DNA of 13,283 nucleotides from an uncultured Actinomycetes bacterium (GCA_945957335.1 CAMFLJ010000076.1:1-13283); one strand, 5' to 3'. Positions 1 through 7,523 are shown, counted from the first letter of the stretch. Notes: generated by a model not told the origin, from the letters alone. Numbers and translations: made by a program.

Positions 1-331
1 GGCCCGGCCCGGTGCGCCCCTCGGCCTCGTCGTGGTCGGCCTTGCGGGCCACCACGTCGGCGACGGTGGTGACGGCGGCGGCGGCCACCGCCCCACCCAC
101 CAGGACCTTGGCCCACCGCCCCCGCCCCGGGGTGACCGGTTGCAGCAGCCGGCCCACGGCGAGGGGAACCAGCAGGCTGGCGACGCCCATCGACAGGCTG
201 GCGAGGGTGTCGTCGCGCTCGTAGTCGCCGGTGCTGGGCCCCTGGCGCTCGGCCCGGCGCCTCAGCACCTGGTGCTCGATGCCCATGGTGGCGAAGAAGC
301 CGGGGATGGCGGCGACGGTGAGGTCGGTCAT
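1..331 (-). CDS. Sterol desaturase-like membrane protein, N-terminal part (runs off left edge)
   Basis: The first 110 residues are visible; the rest lies beyond base 1. The start is ATG (MTDLTVAAIP), followed by a hydrophobic stretch (about 7-18), a basic/acidic segment (RRRAERQGPSTGDYERDD, 24-41), a second hydrophobic stretch (about 44-63) and a third (about 75-95). The pattern of a short hydrophobic N-terminus, then a 'Y-E-x-x-D-T-x-A-S-L-S-M-G' block, resembles the N-terminus of actinobacterial sterol desaturase / fatty-acid hydroxylase proteins as I remember them. The di-iron histidine boxes that would prove this are outside the window. The start codon overlaps the stop of the pantothenate kinase gene as ATGA (328-331), so translation is probably coupled. 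If the family call is right, it would be a membrane di-iron enzyme acting on lipids. It could instead be another multipass membrane protein. Confidence 0.55.
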   Translation of the reverse strand, partial: MTDLTVAAIPGFFATMGIEHQVLRRRAERQGPSTGDYERDDTLASLSMGVASLLVPLAVGRLLQPVTPGRGRWAKVLVGGAVAAAAVTTVADVVARKADHDEAEGRTGPG

Positions 332-1059
332 GACCGGCCCGCCTCGACCACCTCGACCACCTCGTGATCGGGGCCCTTCACGACCACCACGTCGGCGTGG
401 GCCCGGGTGGGCTCGATGCTCTCGCGCAGGTTGGGCAGGTTGATCGCCTCCCACACACCGAGGGCCATCGCCGTCACGTCGGCCTCGGACGAGTCGCGGA
501 ACGGATGCAGGTAGGCGCCGGGCACCGAGGCCGCCTCGTCGCGCAGGGCGAGCACGCGCCGCACGTACCAGCGGCGCATGTCGGGCTCGTCGGCGTCGAC
601 GTAGACCGTGAGGTCGAGGTGGGCGGCGTGGTGCAGCACGTTGACGCCCTCGAGGATCACGACCGGGGCGCGGGCGACGACGCGCCGCTCGGGCAGCACG
701 TCGTAGAAGAGGTGGTCGTAGACGGGGACGAGGAGCTCGTCGTCGCCGGCCCGGATCGACGCGATGAAGGCGACGATGGCCTCGTCGTCGTAGCTCTCGG
801 GGAAGCCCTTGCGGGCGAGCAGGCCCTTCTCGGCGAGCACCGCGGTGGGCTGCAGGAAGCCGTCGCTCGAGACCACCACGGTGTCGAGGCCGTGGCGGTC
901 GGCGAGCACGGCGGCCACGGCCCCCGCGAGGGTGCTCTTGCCCACGCTCACCCCACCGGCCAGGCCGACCACGAGGCTGGCCCCGGCCCGTCCGGCGGCG
1001 CGCGCCGCCACCAGGTCGGCGACGGGGGCGAGGTCGTCACGCACGGCGGCGTCGGTCAC
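328..1059 (-). CDS. coaA: Type I pantothenate kinase (CoaA-like), short form
   Basis: Predicted ATP:pantothenate phosphotransferase, the first step of coenzyme A synthesis in the cytoplasm. Visible in its 243 residues: P-loop G-x-A-G-G-V-S-V-G-K-S-T (32-43, Lys41), catalytic-type Asp66 in SSDGFLQP, the family block RKGFPESYD (83-91), YDHLFYDV (114-121, with the His that binds substrate or CoA in E. coli CoaA), ILEGVNVL (135-142), W-Y-x-x-R (164-168) and the C-terminal block INLPNLRESIEPTRA (206-220). These are hallmarks of PanK-I rather than uridine kinase. E. coli CoaA has 316 residues; this protein lacks about 60 residues ahead of the P-loop. It cannot be extended upstream, because the permease stop codon (1084-1086) lies in the same frame nine codons before the GTG start. 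A TACCCT box 8 nt before GTG may drive a leaderless transcript. A uridine kinase-like relative of unknown substrate remains possible. Confidence 0.78.
   Translation of the reverse strand: MTDAAVRDDLAPVADLVAARAAGRAGASLVVGLAGGVSVGKSTLAGAVAAVLADRHGLDTVVVSSDGFLQPTAVLAEKGLLARKGFPESYDDEAIVAFIASIRAGDDELLVPVYDHLFYDVLPERRVVARAPVVILEGVNVLHHAAHLDLTVYVDADEPDMRRWYVRRVLALRDEAASVPGAYLHPFRDSSEADVTAMALGVWEAINLPNLRESIEPTRAHADVVVVKGPDHEVVEVVEAGRS
342..364. repeat. 9-bp tandem repeat, 2.5 copies
   Basis: The unit CCTCGACCA occurs at 342-350 and 351-359, with a partial CCTCG at 360-364. It lies inside the 3' end of the pantothenate kinase gene and encodes the repetitive tail E-V-V-E-V-V-E-A-G. The unit length is a multiple of three, so copy-number change would leave the frame intact. 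Probably a minor slippage product with no separate role. Confidence 0.6.
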
Positions 1060-1067
1060 GGGCGCGA

Positions 1068-1073
1068 AGGGTA
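1068..1073 (-). promoter_or_regulatory. Possible -10 box (TACCCT) for a leaderless coaA transcript
   Basis: On the minus strand TACCCT lies 8 nt before the GTG start of the pantothenate kinase gene, in the 24-bp gap after the permease. It fits the actinobacterial TAnnnT -10 pattern, with transcription starting close to the start codon. I see no Shine-Dalgarno sequence and no clear -35. It would let coaA be expressed independently of the exporter genes. Confidence 0.35.
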
Positions 1074-1083
1074 GGCCCGATCG

Positions 1084-2667
1084 TCAGGCGAGGTCCCGCC
1101 TGGCGTAGGTGGCGAACCCGGCACCGGCCAGCACCACCCCCACCGCGACCATCACGATGGTCGCGGTCCAAGCGACGGGCTGGGCGGGGACGGTGGCGAG
1201 GTGGTGGAAGGGCGACAGCGAGACGACCCAGTCGGGCAGGTCGGCGGCGGGGCCGAGGAACCCGAGGAAGTAGGCCACCACGGCCAGCCCGGCGCTCAGC
1301 GGGAGGGCGACCTGGGGCCACACGCCGTGGAGCAGCACGGCGATCCCGGCGAACAGCACCAGGATCGACGCCGTGTTGGCGATGGCCGCGAGCGCCTGGG
1401 CGAGGGTGACGTCGGCGCCGCCCGCCACCGCGCCGGCCCACGTGGCCACGGCGCTGAGCGTGCCGGTCAGCACGACGGCGGCGAGCGAGGCGAGCACCTC
1501 GGCGCCGAGCCAGCCCGACCGTGTCATCGGCAGCGAGTGGTAGAGCTCGAGGCGGCCCTCGTTCTCGTCCTCCCAGCCGTGGTGCAGGGCGCTCGTCACC
1601 TGGAGCACGAGGATCAGCCCGATGGCGGTGGCGCCGAAGGCGACGAACTGCACCGGCGAGGTGAGGTCGCCGATGCCGTACTTGGCCGCGAACTCCTGGA
1701 ACTCCTGGTTGCCGGCGATCCAGTCGGTGAACGACGCGGTGATGGCGCCGATGATCGCCCCGTAGACCACCACCCCGGCACCCCATCCGACGACGCCGCC
1801 GAGTCGCTGGCGCCAGGCGAAGGGCACGATGCCCCCGAGCAACCGGGTGCGGGCGGCCACGTGGTCGCGGTCGGCGAGCAGGCCCGAGCCGAGGTCGCGG
1901 CGTGCGTGCGCCCACGCCGCCGCCGCCACGAGCGCCACGGGCAGCAGGAGCAGGGGGACGAGCGGCAGGGGGCGGTCGCCGGCGAAGGCCCGCAGCTCCT
2001 CGACCCAGCCGAACGGCGTCAGCCACCGCAGCGCCGACAGCCCGGTCGACGCGTCGGCCAGCATCCGCACGCCGTAGAGGACGCCGATCGCACCGCCGGC
2101 GAACCCGGCGGCCCGACGGCGCTGCCCGAACAGCTGGGCGGTGAGGTCGCCCAGCCCCACACCGGCGGCCGCCAGCAGGGCGACCCCGGCACCGTAGAGG
2201 GCCGATCCGCCGACCGGCTGCCCGGCCCCGAGCAGCACCCCGGCGACCGTCGCGCCGAGCAGGGCGCAGCCCACGAACAGGACCAGCAGGTGGACGGCCA
2301 CGGCCCGCGCCGACGAGACCGGCTCGGCCAGCAGGAGGTCCCAGCGACCGAGGTCCTCCTCGCCGCGCAGCACGCGCACCGTGGCCAGCGACGCCCACAA
2401 GGCGCCCACCACGCAGACGAACGTGCCGCCGCGCCACACCGCGAAGCCGCCGGCGGTCGAGACGTCGTAGGCGACGCCGTAGAGGGCCCGCACCGCAGGG
2501 TTGTCGACCAGGCCGGAGAGCGCCCCGGTGGCGCCGGCCGAGAAGGCGGCGTCGAAGCTCGCCACGATGACCTGGAACATCAGCCCTGCGCCGACGACCA
2601 CCAGCACGATGCCGCGCTGCAGCTCGCGGCGGGCCAGGCGCAGGACGGCGCGGTCAGCCGTCGCCAT
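1084..2667 (-). CDS. Two-half ABC-2-type exporter permease (polyketide-antibiotic exporter type)
   Basis: A 527-residue very hydrophobic protein, the predicted membrane part of an ABC exporter with the ATPase encoded just upstream. It looks internally duplicated: residues 1-260 and 280-527 each begin with a charged N-terminal helix leading into a membrane span (R-L-A-R-R-E near 11 and F-A-W-R-Q-R near 283). Each half also carries a cytoplasmic coupling-like loop, RGEEDLGRWDLLLAEP (101-116) and ENEGRLELYHSLP (368-380), with the shared pattern E-x-x-G-R-x-x-L-x-x-x-x-P. About 12 membrane spans are likely. Length and layout fit the COG3559-type 'exporter of polyketide antibiotics' permeases, where one double-length chain replaces two ABC-2 subunits. 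The ATG lies inside the last codons of the ATPase gene (14-bp overlap), so the two are surely made together. The substrate cannot be read from the sequence; drug, antibiotic or lipid are all possible. Confidence 0.85.
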   Translation of the reverse strand: MATADRAVLRLARRELQRGIVLVVVGAGLMFQVIVASFDAAFSAGATGALSGLVDNPAVRALYGVAYDVSTAGGFAVWRGGTFVCVVGALWASLATVRVLRGEEDLGRWDLLLAEPVSSARAVAVHLLVLFVGCALLGATVAGVLLGAGQPVGGSALYGAGVALLAAAGVGLGDLTAQLFGQRRRAAGFAGGAIGVLYGVRMLADASTGLSALRWLTPFGWVEELRAFAGDRPLPLVPLLLLPVALVAAAAWAHARRDLGSGLLADRDHVAARTRLLGGIVPFAWRQRLGGVVGWGAGVVVYGAIIGAITASFTDWIAGNQEFQEFAAKYGIGDLTSPVQFVAFGATAIGLILVLQVTSALHHGWEDENEGRLELYHSLPMTRSGWLGAEVLASLAAVVLTGTLSAVATWAGAVAGGADVTLAQALAAIANTASILVLFAGIAVLLHGVWPQVALPLSAGLAVVAYFLGFLGPAADLPDWVVSLSPFHHLATVPAQPVAWTATIVMVAVGVVLAGAGFATYARRDLA

Positions 2668-3565
2668 CGTCGGTGTCCCCGTCGGCCCCGCCGTAGTACG
2701 CGAGGAAGATCTCCTCGAGCGACGCCTCGCGCGTGCGCACGGCGAGCACGTCGGCCTCGGCCAGGGCGGCCAGCAGCGGACCGGGCGCGCCGGCCAGGCG
2801 CAGCCGCACGCCCTCCGGGGTGGGCTCCACCGAGGTCACCCCGGCGACACCGGAGAGGTCGGGGGCCGGGCCGGCGAAGTCCGCCTCGATCTCGGTGCTG
2901 TGCATCGCCCGCAGCTGCTCGATCTCGCTGACCTCCACCAGGCGGCCCCGGCGCAGGATCCCCACCCGACTGCAGAGGTCCTCGACCTCGTCGAGGATGT
3001 GCGACGACAGGAACACGGTCTGGCCCCGCTCGGTGGCCTCGCGGACGCAGCGCTGGAACTCCTGCTCCATCAGCGGGTCGAGGCCCGACGTGGGCTCGTC
3101 GAGGAGCAGCACCTCGGCGCGGGTGGCGAACGCCGCGATGAGCGCGACCTTCTGGCGGTTGCCCTTCGAGTAGGTGCGCGAGCGCCGGTCCGTCTCGAGC
3201 TGGAACCGGCCCACGAGCTCGGCCCGGTAGGCCTCGTCGACCCCGCCGCGCAGACGGCCGAACAGGTCGAGGCACTCGGCGCCGGTGAGCTTGGGCCACA
3301 GGCTCACGTCGCCGGGCACGTAGGCGACGTGGTGGTGCGCCTCACGCCGCTCACCGACATCGACGCCCAGGATGCGCGCCGAGCCGGCGGTCGGTCGGAT
3401 GAGGCCGAGCAGCAGGCGCAGCGTCGTCGACTTCCCAGCGCCGTTGGGGCCGAGGAACCCGAACACCTGGCCCCGGGGCACGTCGAGGGTGAGCCCGTCG
3501 AGGGCGGTCAGCTTCCCGAACCGCTTGGTCAGGCCCTCGCACTCGATGGCGGGCGCGTCGGTCAT
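2654..3565 (-). CDS. ABC transporter ATP-binding protein (exporter type)
   Basis: A 303-residue ATPase predicted to energise the permease encoded directly downstream. Motifs: Walker A GPNGAGKST (39-47), signature YSKGNRQK (132-139, a variant of LSGGQ common in drug-export ATPases), Walker B VLLLDEP (152-158) with the catalytic Glu, the D-loop SGLDP (160-164) and the switch His189 in LSSHILDEVE. At the usual Q-loop position the sequence reads Y-V-P-G-D (82-86), with no glutamine; this 'LPGE'-like form occurs in related exporter ATPases. A ~90-residue C-terminal extension (about 215-303) follows the nucleotide-binding domain. Start ATG at 3565, with a TAGGTT box 6 nt upstream suggesting a leaderless message. 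The P450 gene is divergent, 100 bp away. The call as an ABC-2 exporter ATPase is firm; the substrate is unknown. Confidence 0.92.
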   Translation of the reverse strand: MTDAPAIECEGLTKRFGKLTALDGLTLDVPRGQVFGFLGPNGAGKSTTLRLLLGLIRPTAGSARILGVDVGERREAHHHVAYVPGDVSLWPKLTGAECLDLFGRLRGGVDEAYRAELVGRFQLETDRRSRTYSKGNRQKVALIAAFATRAEVLLLDEPTSGLDPLMEQEFQRCVREATERGQTVFLSSHILDEVEDLCSRVGILRRGRLVEVSEIEQLRAMHSTEIEADFAGPAPDLSGVAGVTSVEPTPEGVRLRLAGAPGPLLAALAEADVLAVRTREASLEEIFLAYYGGADGDTDDGDG

Positions 3566-3571
3566 GGCCTC

Positions 3572-3577
3572 AACCTA
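3572..3577 (-). promoter_or_regulatory. Possible -10 box (TAGGTT) for the exporter operon
   Basis: On the minus strand TAGGTT lies 6 nt before the ATG of the ABC ATPase gene. This spacing puts the transcription start at or next to the ATG, as in leaderless actinobacterial mRNAs. No Shine-Dalgarno sequence is visible in that interval. No convincing -35 is seen about 17 bp further upstream. Confidence 0.4.
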
Positions 3578-3613
3578 CGACCGCCGCCCGGCGGGCACCC
3601 GGGACCACGGGCG

Positions 3614-3619
3614 TACGAT
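3614..3619 (+). promoter_or_regulatory. Possible -10 box (TACGAT) for the P450 gene
   Basis: TACGAT lies in the 100-bp divergent region, 46 nt before the P450 start. Two small perfect hairpins abut one another downstream of it (GGGCC/GGCCC, 3624-3637; GTCGCC/GGCGAC, 3638-3652), then a G-rich run (3655-3661) that may act as ribosome binding site. In DNA this GC-rich such short hairpins can arise by chance. Confidence 0.35.
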
Positions 3620-3665
3620 CACGGGGCCGGACGGCCCGTCGCCGTCGGCGACCCGGGGGGGACCG

Positions 3666-4841
3666 ATGCTCGATCCGATGACGGCGCCGTTCGACGACCC
3701 GGCGCTCGACGAGCTGCGCCACGGGTGCCCGGTGAGCCGCACGCCCGGTGGCCAGTGGTACCTCGCCCGCTACGACGACGTCATCGGCGCGGCCAAGGAC
3801 GTCGACCGCTTCGTGGCCAGCTTCCGCGAGCCCGGCGTGGTCGTGCCCGACGAGGAGCAGCTCGTCAGCGAGATCCCCGAGCCGCGCCACGGCCACGTGC
3901 GCCGCATCATCAACTCGGCCATCGCCCAGCACCGCATCGGCCGCGTCGAGCCGTACTGCACCCAGCTGTGCCACGACCTGCTCGACGGGCTGCTCGCCGC
4001 CGACGGCCCCGTCGACCTCCTGCCGGGCTACGTCACCCCCATCCCCAGCAGCGTGATCGCCCACCTGCTCGGTGCCCCGGTCGAGGACTTCCCACTGTGG
4101 GTGCGCTGGTCCGACGAGGTCGTGCAGGGCACGTACCCCACCCAGAACCGCAACGAGCGGGGCGAGGGCTTCGCCGGCGCCCACCCCGAGTTCGCCGCCT
4201 ACGTCGACGGCCTCATCGCCGAGCGCCGGGCCGAGCCCCGCGACGACTTCATCACCCGGCTGCTCCAGACCGAGGTCGACGGCCGCCGCCTCACCGACAC
4301 CGAGGCCCGCACCCAGCTGGTGTTCCTGTTCATCAGCGGCAACGAGACCACCCGCCACCTCGTGGCCAACCTCACGTGGACCCTCGCCGAGCGGCCCGAC
4401 CTGTTCGCCGCGCTGGCCGCCGACCGATCGCTGGTGCCGGTGGCGGTCGAGGAGTCGCTGCGGCTCGACCCGCCGGTGCGGTTCCTCATGCGCAACTGCA
4501 TGGCCGACACCGAGCTTCACGGCGAGCACCTGGCGCCGCCCGACAAGGTGGTGTTCGGTCTCGGCTCGGCCAACCGCGACGACGGGCACTTCGACGACCC
4601 GCACGAGTTCCGCCTCGACCGCCCCGACCCGCGCTCGCACCTGGCGTTCGGCGGCGGGCCCCACGTGTGCCCCGGGTCGAGCCTGGCCCGGCTCGAGGCC
4701 CGCGTCGCCATCGAGGTGCTCCTCGACCGGGTGTCGGCGATGGCGCCGGTGACGGCCGGCCGCTACGAGCCGGTGCCGGTGTTCTGGGCCCACGGGCCGA
4801 GCTCGGTGCTGGTCGAGCTCACCCCTTCGACGTCTGGCTGA
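3666..4841 (+). CDS. Cytochrome P450
   Basis: A 391-residue soluble bacterial-type (class I) P450, expected to insert one oxygen atom into an organic substrate using electrons from a ferredoxin/reductase pair. Visible: I-helix oxygen-activation motif ISGNETTR (223-230), K-helix E-x-x-R (E263-R266 in EESLR) and the heme loop FGGGPHVCPG (328-337) with proximal ligand Cys335. The length is normal for the family and there is no membrane anchor. I chose ATG 3666 because upstream in-frame starts would run into the divergent ATPase gene; ATG 3678 is an alternative. No ferredoxin or reductase gene is adjacent, so redox partners must come from elsewhere. Its 3' end overlaps the convergent lipoprotein gene by 23 bp. 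Substrate and CYP family cannot be assigned by eye; steroid or terpenoid oxidation is common for such enzymes but is only a guess here. Confidence 0.95.
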   Translation: MLDPMTAPFDDPALDELRHGCPVSRTPGGQWYLARYDDVIGAAKDVDRFVASFREPGVVVPDEEQLVSEIPEPRHGHVRRIINSAIAQHRIGRVEPYCTQLCHDLLDGLLAADGPVDLLPGYVTPIPSSVIAHLLGAPVEDFPLWVRWSDEVVQGTYPTQNRNERGEGFAGAHPEFAAYVDGLIAERRAEPRDDFITRLLQTEVDGRRLTDTEARTQLVFLFISGNETTRHLVANLTWTLAERPDLFAALAADRSLVPVAVEESLRLDPPVRFLMRNCMADTELHGEHLAPPDKVVFGLGSANRDDGHFDDPHEFRLDRPDPRSHLAFGGGPHVCPGSSLARLEARVAIEVLLDRVSAMAPVTAGRYEPVPVFWAHGPSSVLVELTPSTSG

Positions 4842-7428
4842 CCACCGAGCCGAGCTGGTCGACGGCGACGCACGCGTCGGCCGCCGGGCAGGCCACGCCG
4901 AGCAGCCCGGTGCTGTCGATCGATCGCGGCTTCGACCACTTCCCACCGCTCATCGCCACCGCGCCGCCGTGGTCGTCGACCGCCACGCACGTGGAGGTGT
5001 CGAGGCAGGCGATGCCGGTGAGCGGGTGGGAGCTGATGGCCCGCGGCTGCGACCACCTCGAACCGTTCAGCGTCACCACGCGCCCGGAGGCGTCGGTGGC
5101 CGCGCAGGCCCCCGCCGCGGGGCACGACACCGCGGTGAGCGGCTCGGTGTCGACCGACGCGGGTGCCGACCACGACGAGCCGTCCCAGGCGACCACCGAG
5201 CCGGCGACGTCGACGGCCACGCACGCGGTCGGGGAGGCGCACGCGATCGCGGCCAGGCCGTTGCGGTCGATCGCCGAGGGTGCCGACCACGACGAGCCCG
5301 ACCAGGTCAGCACCCGGCCGCCCGAGTCGACGGCGAGGCAGGTCGTGGCGCCCGGGCAGGCGATGCCGGTGAGCCCGACGTCGTCGACCTTCGTCGAGGT
5401 GCCCCAGCTGCCGCCCTGCTGCACCAGGGCGCCGCCCGCCGAGTCGACGGCCACGCAGGTGCCTGGCTGCGGGCACGCGAGCCCGGTCAGGAACCGCGTG
5501 GGTGGGTCGATGCGCTTCGGCGGCGACCACGTGCCCGAGGTGGAGGCCATGGCGTCGCCGATCTGGGAGACCGCCTGGCACGAGCCGGCAGCCGGGCACG
5601 CCACCGCGGTGAGCGCACCCGAGTCGACGAGGGCCGGCGCGGCCCACGTCGAGCCGTCCATGACCAGGGCGTGGCCGACGCTGTCGATGGCGACGCACGA
5701 CGAGGTCGAGGGGCACGACACCGAGGGCATGTCGTAGTACGAGTCGATGCGCTGGGGCGCGGCCCAGGTGCCGCCGTCGTAGGCCACGACGTTGCCCTGC
5801 AGGTCGACCGCCCGGCAGAAGGTCGAGCTCTGGCACGACACCGACACCATCTCGTTGGTGCCGTCGACGTTGACCGGCTGCGACCAGGCGCCGCCCGACC
5901 AGGTGAGCGCGTTCCCGTGCACGTCGACGGCCATGCAGAACGAGGTCGACGGGCACGACACCGAGCGCAGCTCGCTCTGGTCGATGAGCTCGGCGGTCCA
6001 CGATCCGCCCTGCAGCATCACCGCGTAGTTGGCGCTGTCCACGCCGACGCAGAAGGTCGCGCTGGCGCACGACACCGAGTAGAAGGCGCCGTGGGTGTCG
6101 ATCACCTGCGGGCCCGACCACGCCGAGCCGGTCCAGGTGAAGGCGTTGCCGAACACGTCGACGGCGACGCACGCCGACTGGGTGGGGCACGAGACCGACA
6201 CCAGCCCGCCGGTCGGCTCGACGGCGACCGCGGCCGACCAGGTCGACCCGTCGTAGGAGAAGGCGTTGCCGTTGCCGTCGATGGCCTGGCAGAACAGCTC
6301 GGTCGGGCACGAGACGGAGAGGAGGTTGCCGGCCGGGTCGATCCGGTCGGGCGCCGACCAGCTGCCGCCGCTGTAGGTGAAGGCGTTGCCGAGCTGGTCG
6401 ACGGCGTGGCAGGTGCTCGCGACGGGGCACGACACCGAGGCCATGTAGTAGCTGCCGCCGATCTGCTGCGGCGTGGCCCAGGACGTGCCCGTCATGACGA
6501 TGCCCTTGCCGCGGAAGTCGACCGCCACGCACGAGGTCGGGCTGGCGCACGAGACCGCCTCGATCACGTAGTACGAGTCGATCTTCACCGGCGCCGACCA
6601 CGTGCCGTTCGCGTACGACAGCGCGTTGCCGTAGGCGTCGACACCGGTGCACGACGTGGTGGTCGGGCACGACAGCGAGGTGATGTCACCGAACGGGTCG
6701 ACCATCGCCGGGGCCGACCAGCTCGTGCCGTCGAAGGTCACGACGTTGCCGGGCACGTCGCTGGCCACGCAGAAGGTCGCGCTGGCGCACGCCACCGCGT
6801 GGAGCGCTGCCGTGTCGATCGCCGTGGGGGTCGACCAGGAGGTGCCGTCGTAGGCGGCGGCGTTGCCGGAGTCGTCGACGGCCATGCAGGAGCCGGCGGC
6901 CACGCACGACACCGCGTGCCACGAGCCGGAGCCGATCTGCTGGGGCGTGCCCCACGTGCCGCCCTGCTCCACCACCGCGTAGCCGGACGAGTCGACGGCG
7001 ACGCACGCGGTGGTGCTCGAGCACGACACCGCGGTGAGGTAGCGGCCGCCGTCGATGGCGGTGGGCGCCGACCACGAGCCGTCCTGCTCGACGACCGCGT
7101 TTCCGGCGGTGTCGACGGCGGTGCAGGCGCCCGCGGCGGCGCACGACACGCCGGTCAGGTACGTGGTCGAGCGACCGGCGACCGGCGCCGACCACGTCGT
7201 GCCGTTCCAGGCGATGAGGTTGCCGACATTGTCGACCGCCGTGCACGACGTGGGCGTCGGGCAGGACACGGCGGTGAGGTTGCCCTGCGGGGTCTCGACG
7301 CTGACCGGCTGGGCCCAGCTGCTCGACCCGCTGCCGCCGGAACAGGCGCCCAGGAGCACGGCGAGGCCAACGCCAAGGGCCACCACGATGGCGGTCAGCA
7401 GGGCGCGGCGGGCGGGCTGGTGGGGCAC
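4819..7428 (-). CDS. Secreted lipoprotein of 21 cysteine-paired ~40-residue repeats (probable beta-propeller)
   Basis: Predicted surface lipoprotein of 869 residues. The N-terminus has basic residues (PARR), a hydrophobic stretch (about 9-26) and a lipobox-like L-G-A-C with Cys29. From residue 51 to the end are 21 tandem repeats of 38-41 residues (last one 28), pattern L-x-x-V-S-C-x5-C-x-A-V-D-x-x-G-N, then an aromatic strand and G-x-x-W-S-x-P-x-x-I-D. All 21 keep the C-x5-C pair. Four short strands per unit suggest a propeller blade. The last repeat lacks the W-S-x-P strand, while residues 37-50 (SWAQPVSVETPQGN) supply one, as in 'velcro' ring closure. Such SCxxxxxCxAVD repeats occur in other actinobacterial secreted proteins; I know of no proven function. 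Binding or adhesion is inference. Start GTG 7428 (or 7431): the frame stays open further upstream but would overlap the TetR gene. Confidence 0.85.
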   Translation of the reverse strand: MPHQPARRALLTAIVVALGVGLAVLLGACSGGSGSSSWAQPVSVETPQGNLTAVSCPTPTSCTAVDNVGNLIAWNGTTWSAPVAGRSTTYLTGVSCAAAGACTAVDTAGNAVVEQDGSWSAPTAIDGGRYLTAVSCSSTTACVAVDSSGYAVVEQGGTWGTPQQIGSGSWHAVSCVAAGSCMAVDDSGNAAAYDGTSWSTPTAIDTAALHAVACASATFCVASDVPGNVVTFDGTSWSAPAMVDPFGDITSLSCPTTTSCTGVDAYGNALSYANGTWSAPVKIDSYYVIEAVSCASPTSCVAVDFRGKGIVMTGTSWATPQQIGGSYYMASVSCPVASTCHAVDQLGNAFTYSGGSWSAPDRIDPAGNLLSVSCPTELFCQAIDGNGNAFSYDGSTWSAAVAVEPTGGLVSVSCPTQSACVAVDVFGNAFTWTGSAWSGPQVIDTHGAFYSVSCASATFCVGVDSANYAVMLQGGSWTAELIDQSELRSVSCPSTSFCMAVDVHGNALTWSGGAWSQPVNVDGTNEMVSVSCQSSTFCRAVDLQGNVVAYDGGTWAAPQRIDSYYDMPSVSCPSTSSCVAIDSVGHALVMDGSTWAAPALVDSGALTAVACPAAGSCQAVSQIGDAMASTSGTWSPPKRIDPPTRFLTGLACPQPGTCVAVDSAGGALVQQGGSWGTSTKVDDVGLTGIACPGATTCLAVDSGGRVLTWSGSSWSAPSAIDRNGLAAIACASPTACVAVDVAGSVVAWDGSSWSAPASVDTEPLTAVSCPAAGACAATDASGRVVTLNGSRWSQPRAISSHPLTGIACLDTSTCVAVDDHGGAVAMSGGKWSKPRSIDSTGLLGVACPAADACVAVDQLGSVVSQTSKG
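4822..7278 (-). repeat. 21 tandem in-frame repeats of about 117-120 bp
   Basis: Coding repeats within the lipoprotein gene, at residues 51-869. The first 14 units (residues 51-605; bases 5614-7278) are mostly 40 residues with a V-S-C-P opening and often a G-N-A-F-T-Y centre. The last seven (606-869; bases 4822-5613) are mostly 39 residues and often open L-T-G-I-A-C. DNA copies are diverged at third positions, so this is an old array, not a recent expansion. Confidence 0.85.
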
Positions 7429-7500
7429 CACCGCAGTGTGTGCCCCGTCGTCGCGACGCCCTAGGGCACTTGGTCGTCTCTGCGCTCGGCACCGAGAGCC

Positions 7501-7518
7501 ATCAGACCGCTGCCTGAT
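7501..7518. promoter_or_regulatory. Imperfect palindrome, candidate TetR operator
   Basis: ATCAGACCGCTGCCTGAT is an 18-bp inverted repeat with perfect 5-bp arms (ATCAG/CTGAT) and 14 of 18 positions symmetric. It ends on the first base of a TACCTT box and lies 13 bp before the TetR start codon, in the 102-bp region between the divergent tetR-like and lipoprotein genes. Position, length and symmetry fit a TetR-family autoregulatory operator, which could also control the lipoprotein gene. This is inference from layout. Confidence 0.5.
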
Positions 7519-7523
7519 ACCTT
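7518..7523 (+). promoter_or_regulatory. Possible -10 box (TACCTT) for the TetR gene
   Basis: TACCTT fits TAnnnT and lies 7 nt before the ATG at 7531, so the message would be leaderless or nearly so. No Shine-Dalgarno sequence is present between the box and the ATG. An overlapping alternative is TGATAC (7515-7520). Confidence 0.4.

Noticed and set aside
1060..1086. Upstream extension of the pantothenate kinase to recover the usual N-terminal region
   Set aside because: An in-frame TGA at 1084-1086 (also the permease stop) precedes the GTG, with no earlier start possible.
1084..2667. Frameshift or fusion of two permease genes
   Set aside because: The frame is continuous over 527 residues, and the two-half layout with repeated coupling-like loops is normal for this exporter type.
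3624..3652. Two abutting hairpins before the P450 gene as a riboswitch
   Set aside because: The stems are only 5 and 6 bp with 3-4 nt loops in very GC-rich DNA, with no conserved riboswitch core that I recognise.
2501..5737. A 1078-codon open frame on the plus strand, and another of 831 codons at 4969-7464
   Set aside because: Both run antisense or out of frame to firmly identified genes (ABC genes, P450, repeat lipoprotein). Their translations are Arg/Gly/Ala/Pro-rich with no recognisable domain, as expected for shadow frames in very GC-rich DNA.
4822..7278. The regular ~120-bp periodicity as a CRISPR array or non-coding satellite
   Set aside because: The period follows a protein repeat in one continuous frame, units differ at third codon positions, and there is no identical short repeat with unique spacers.
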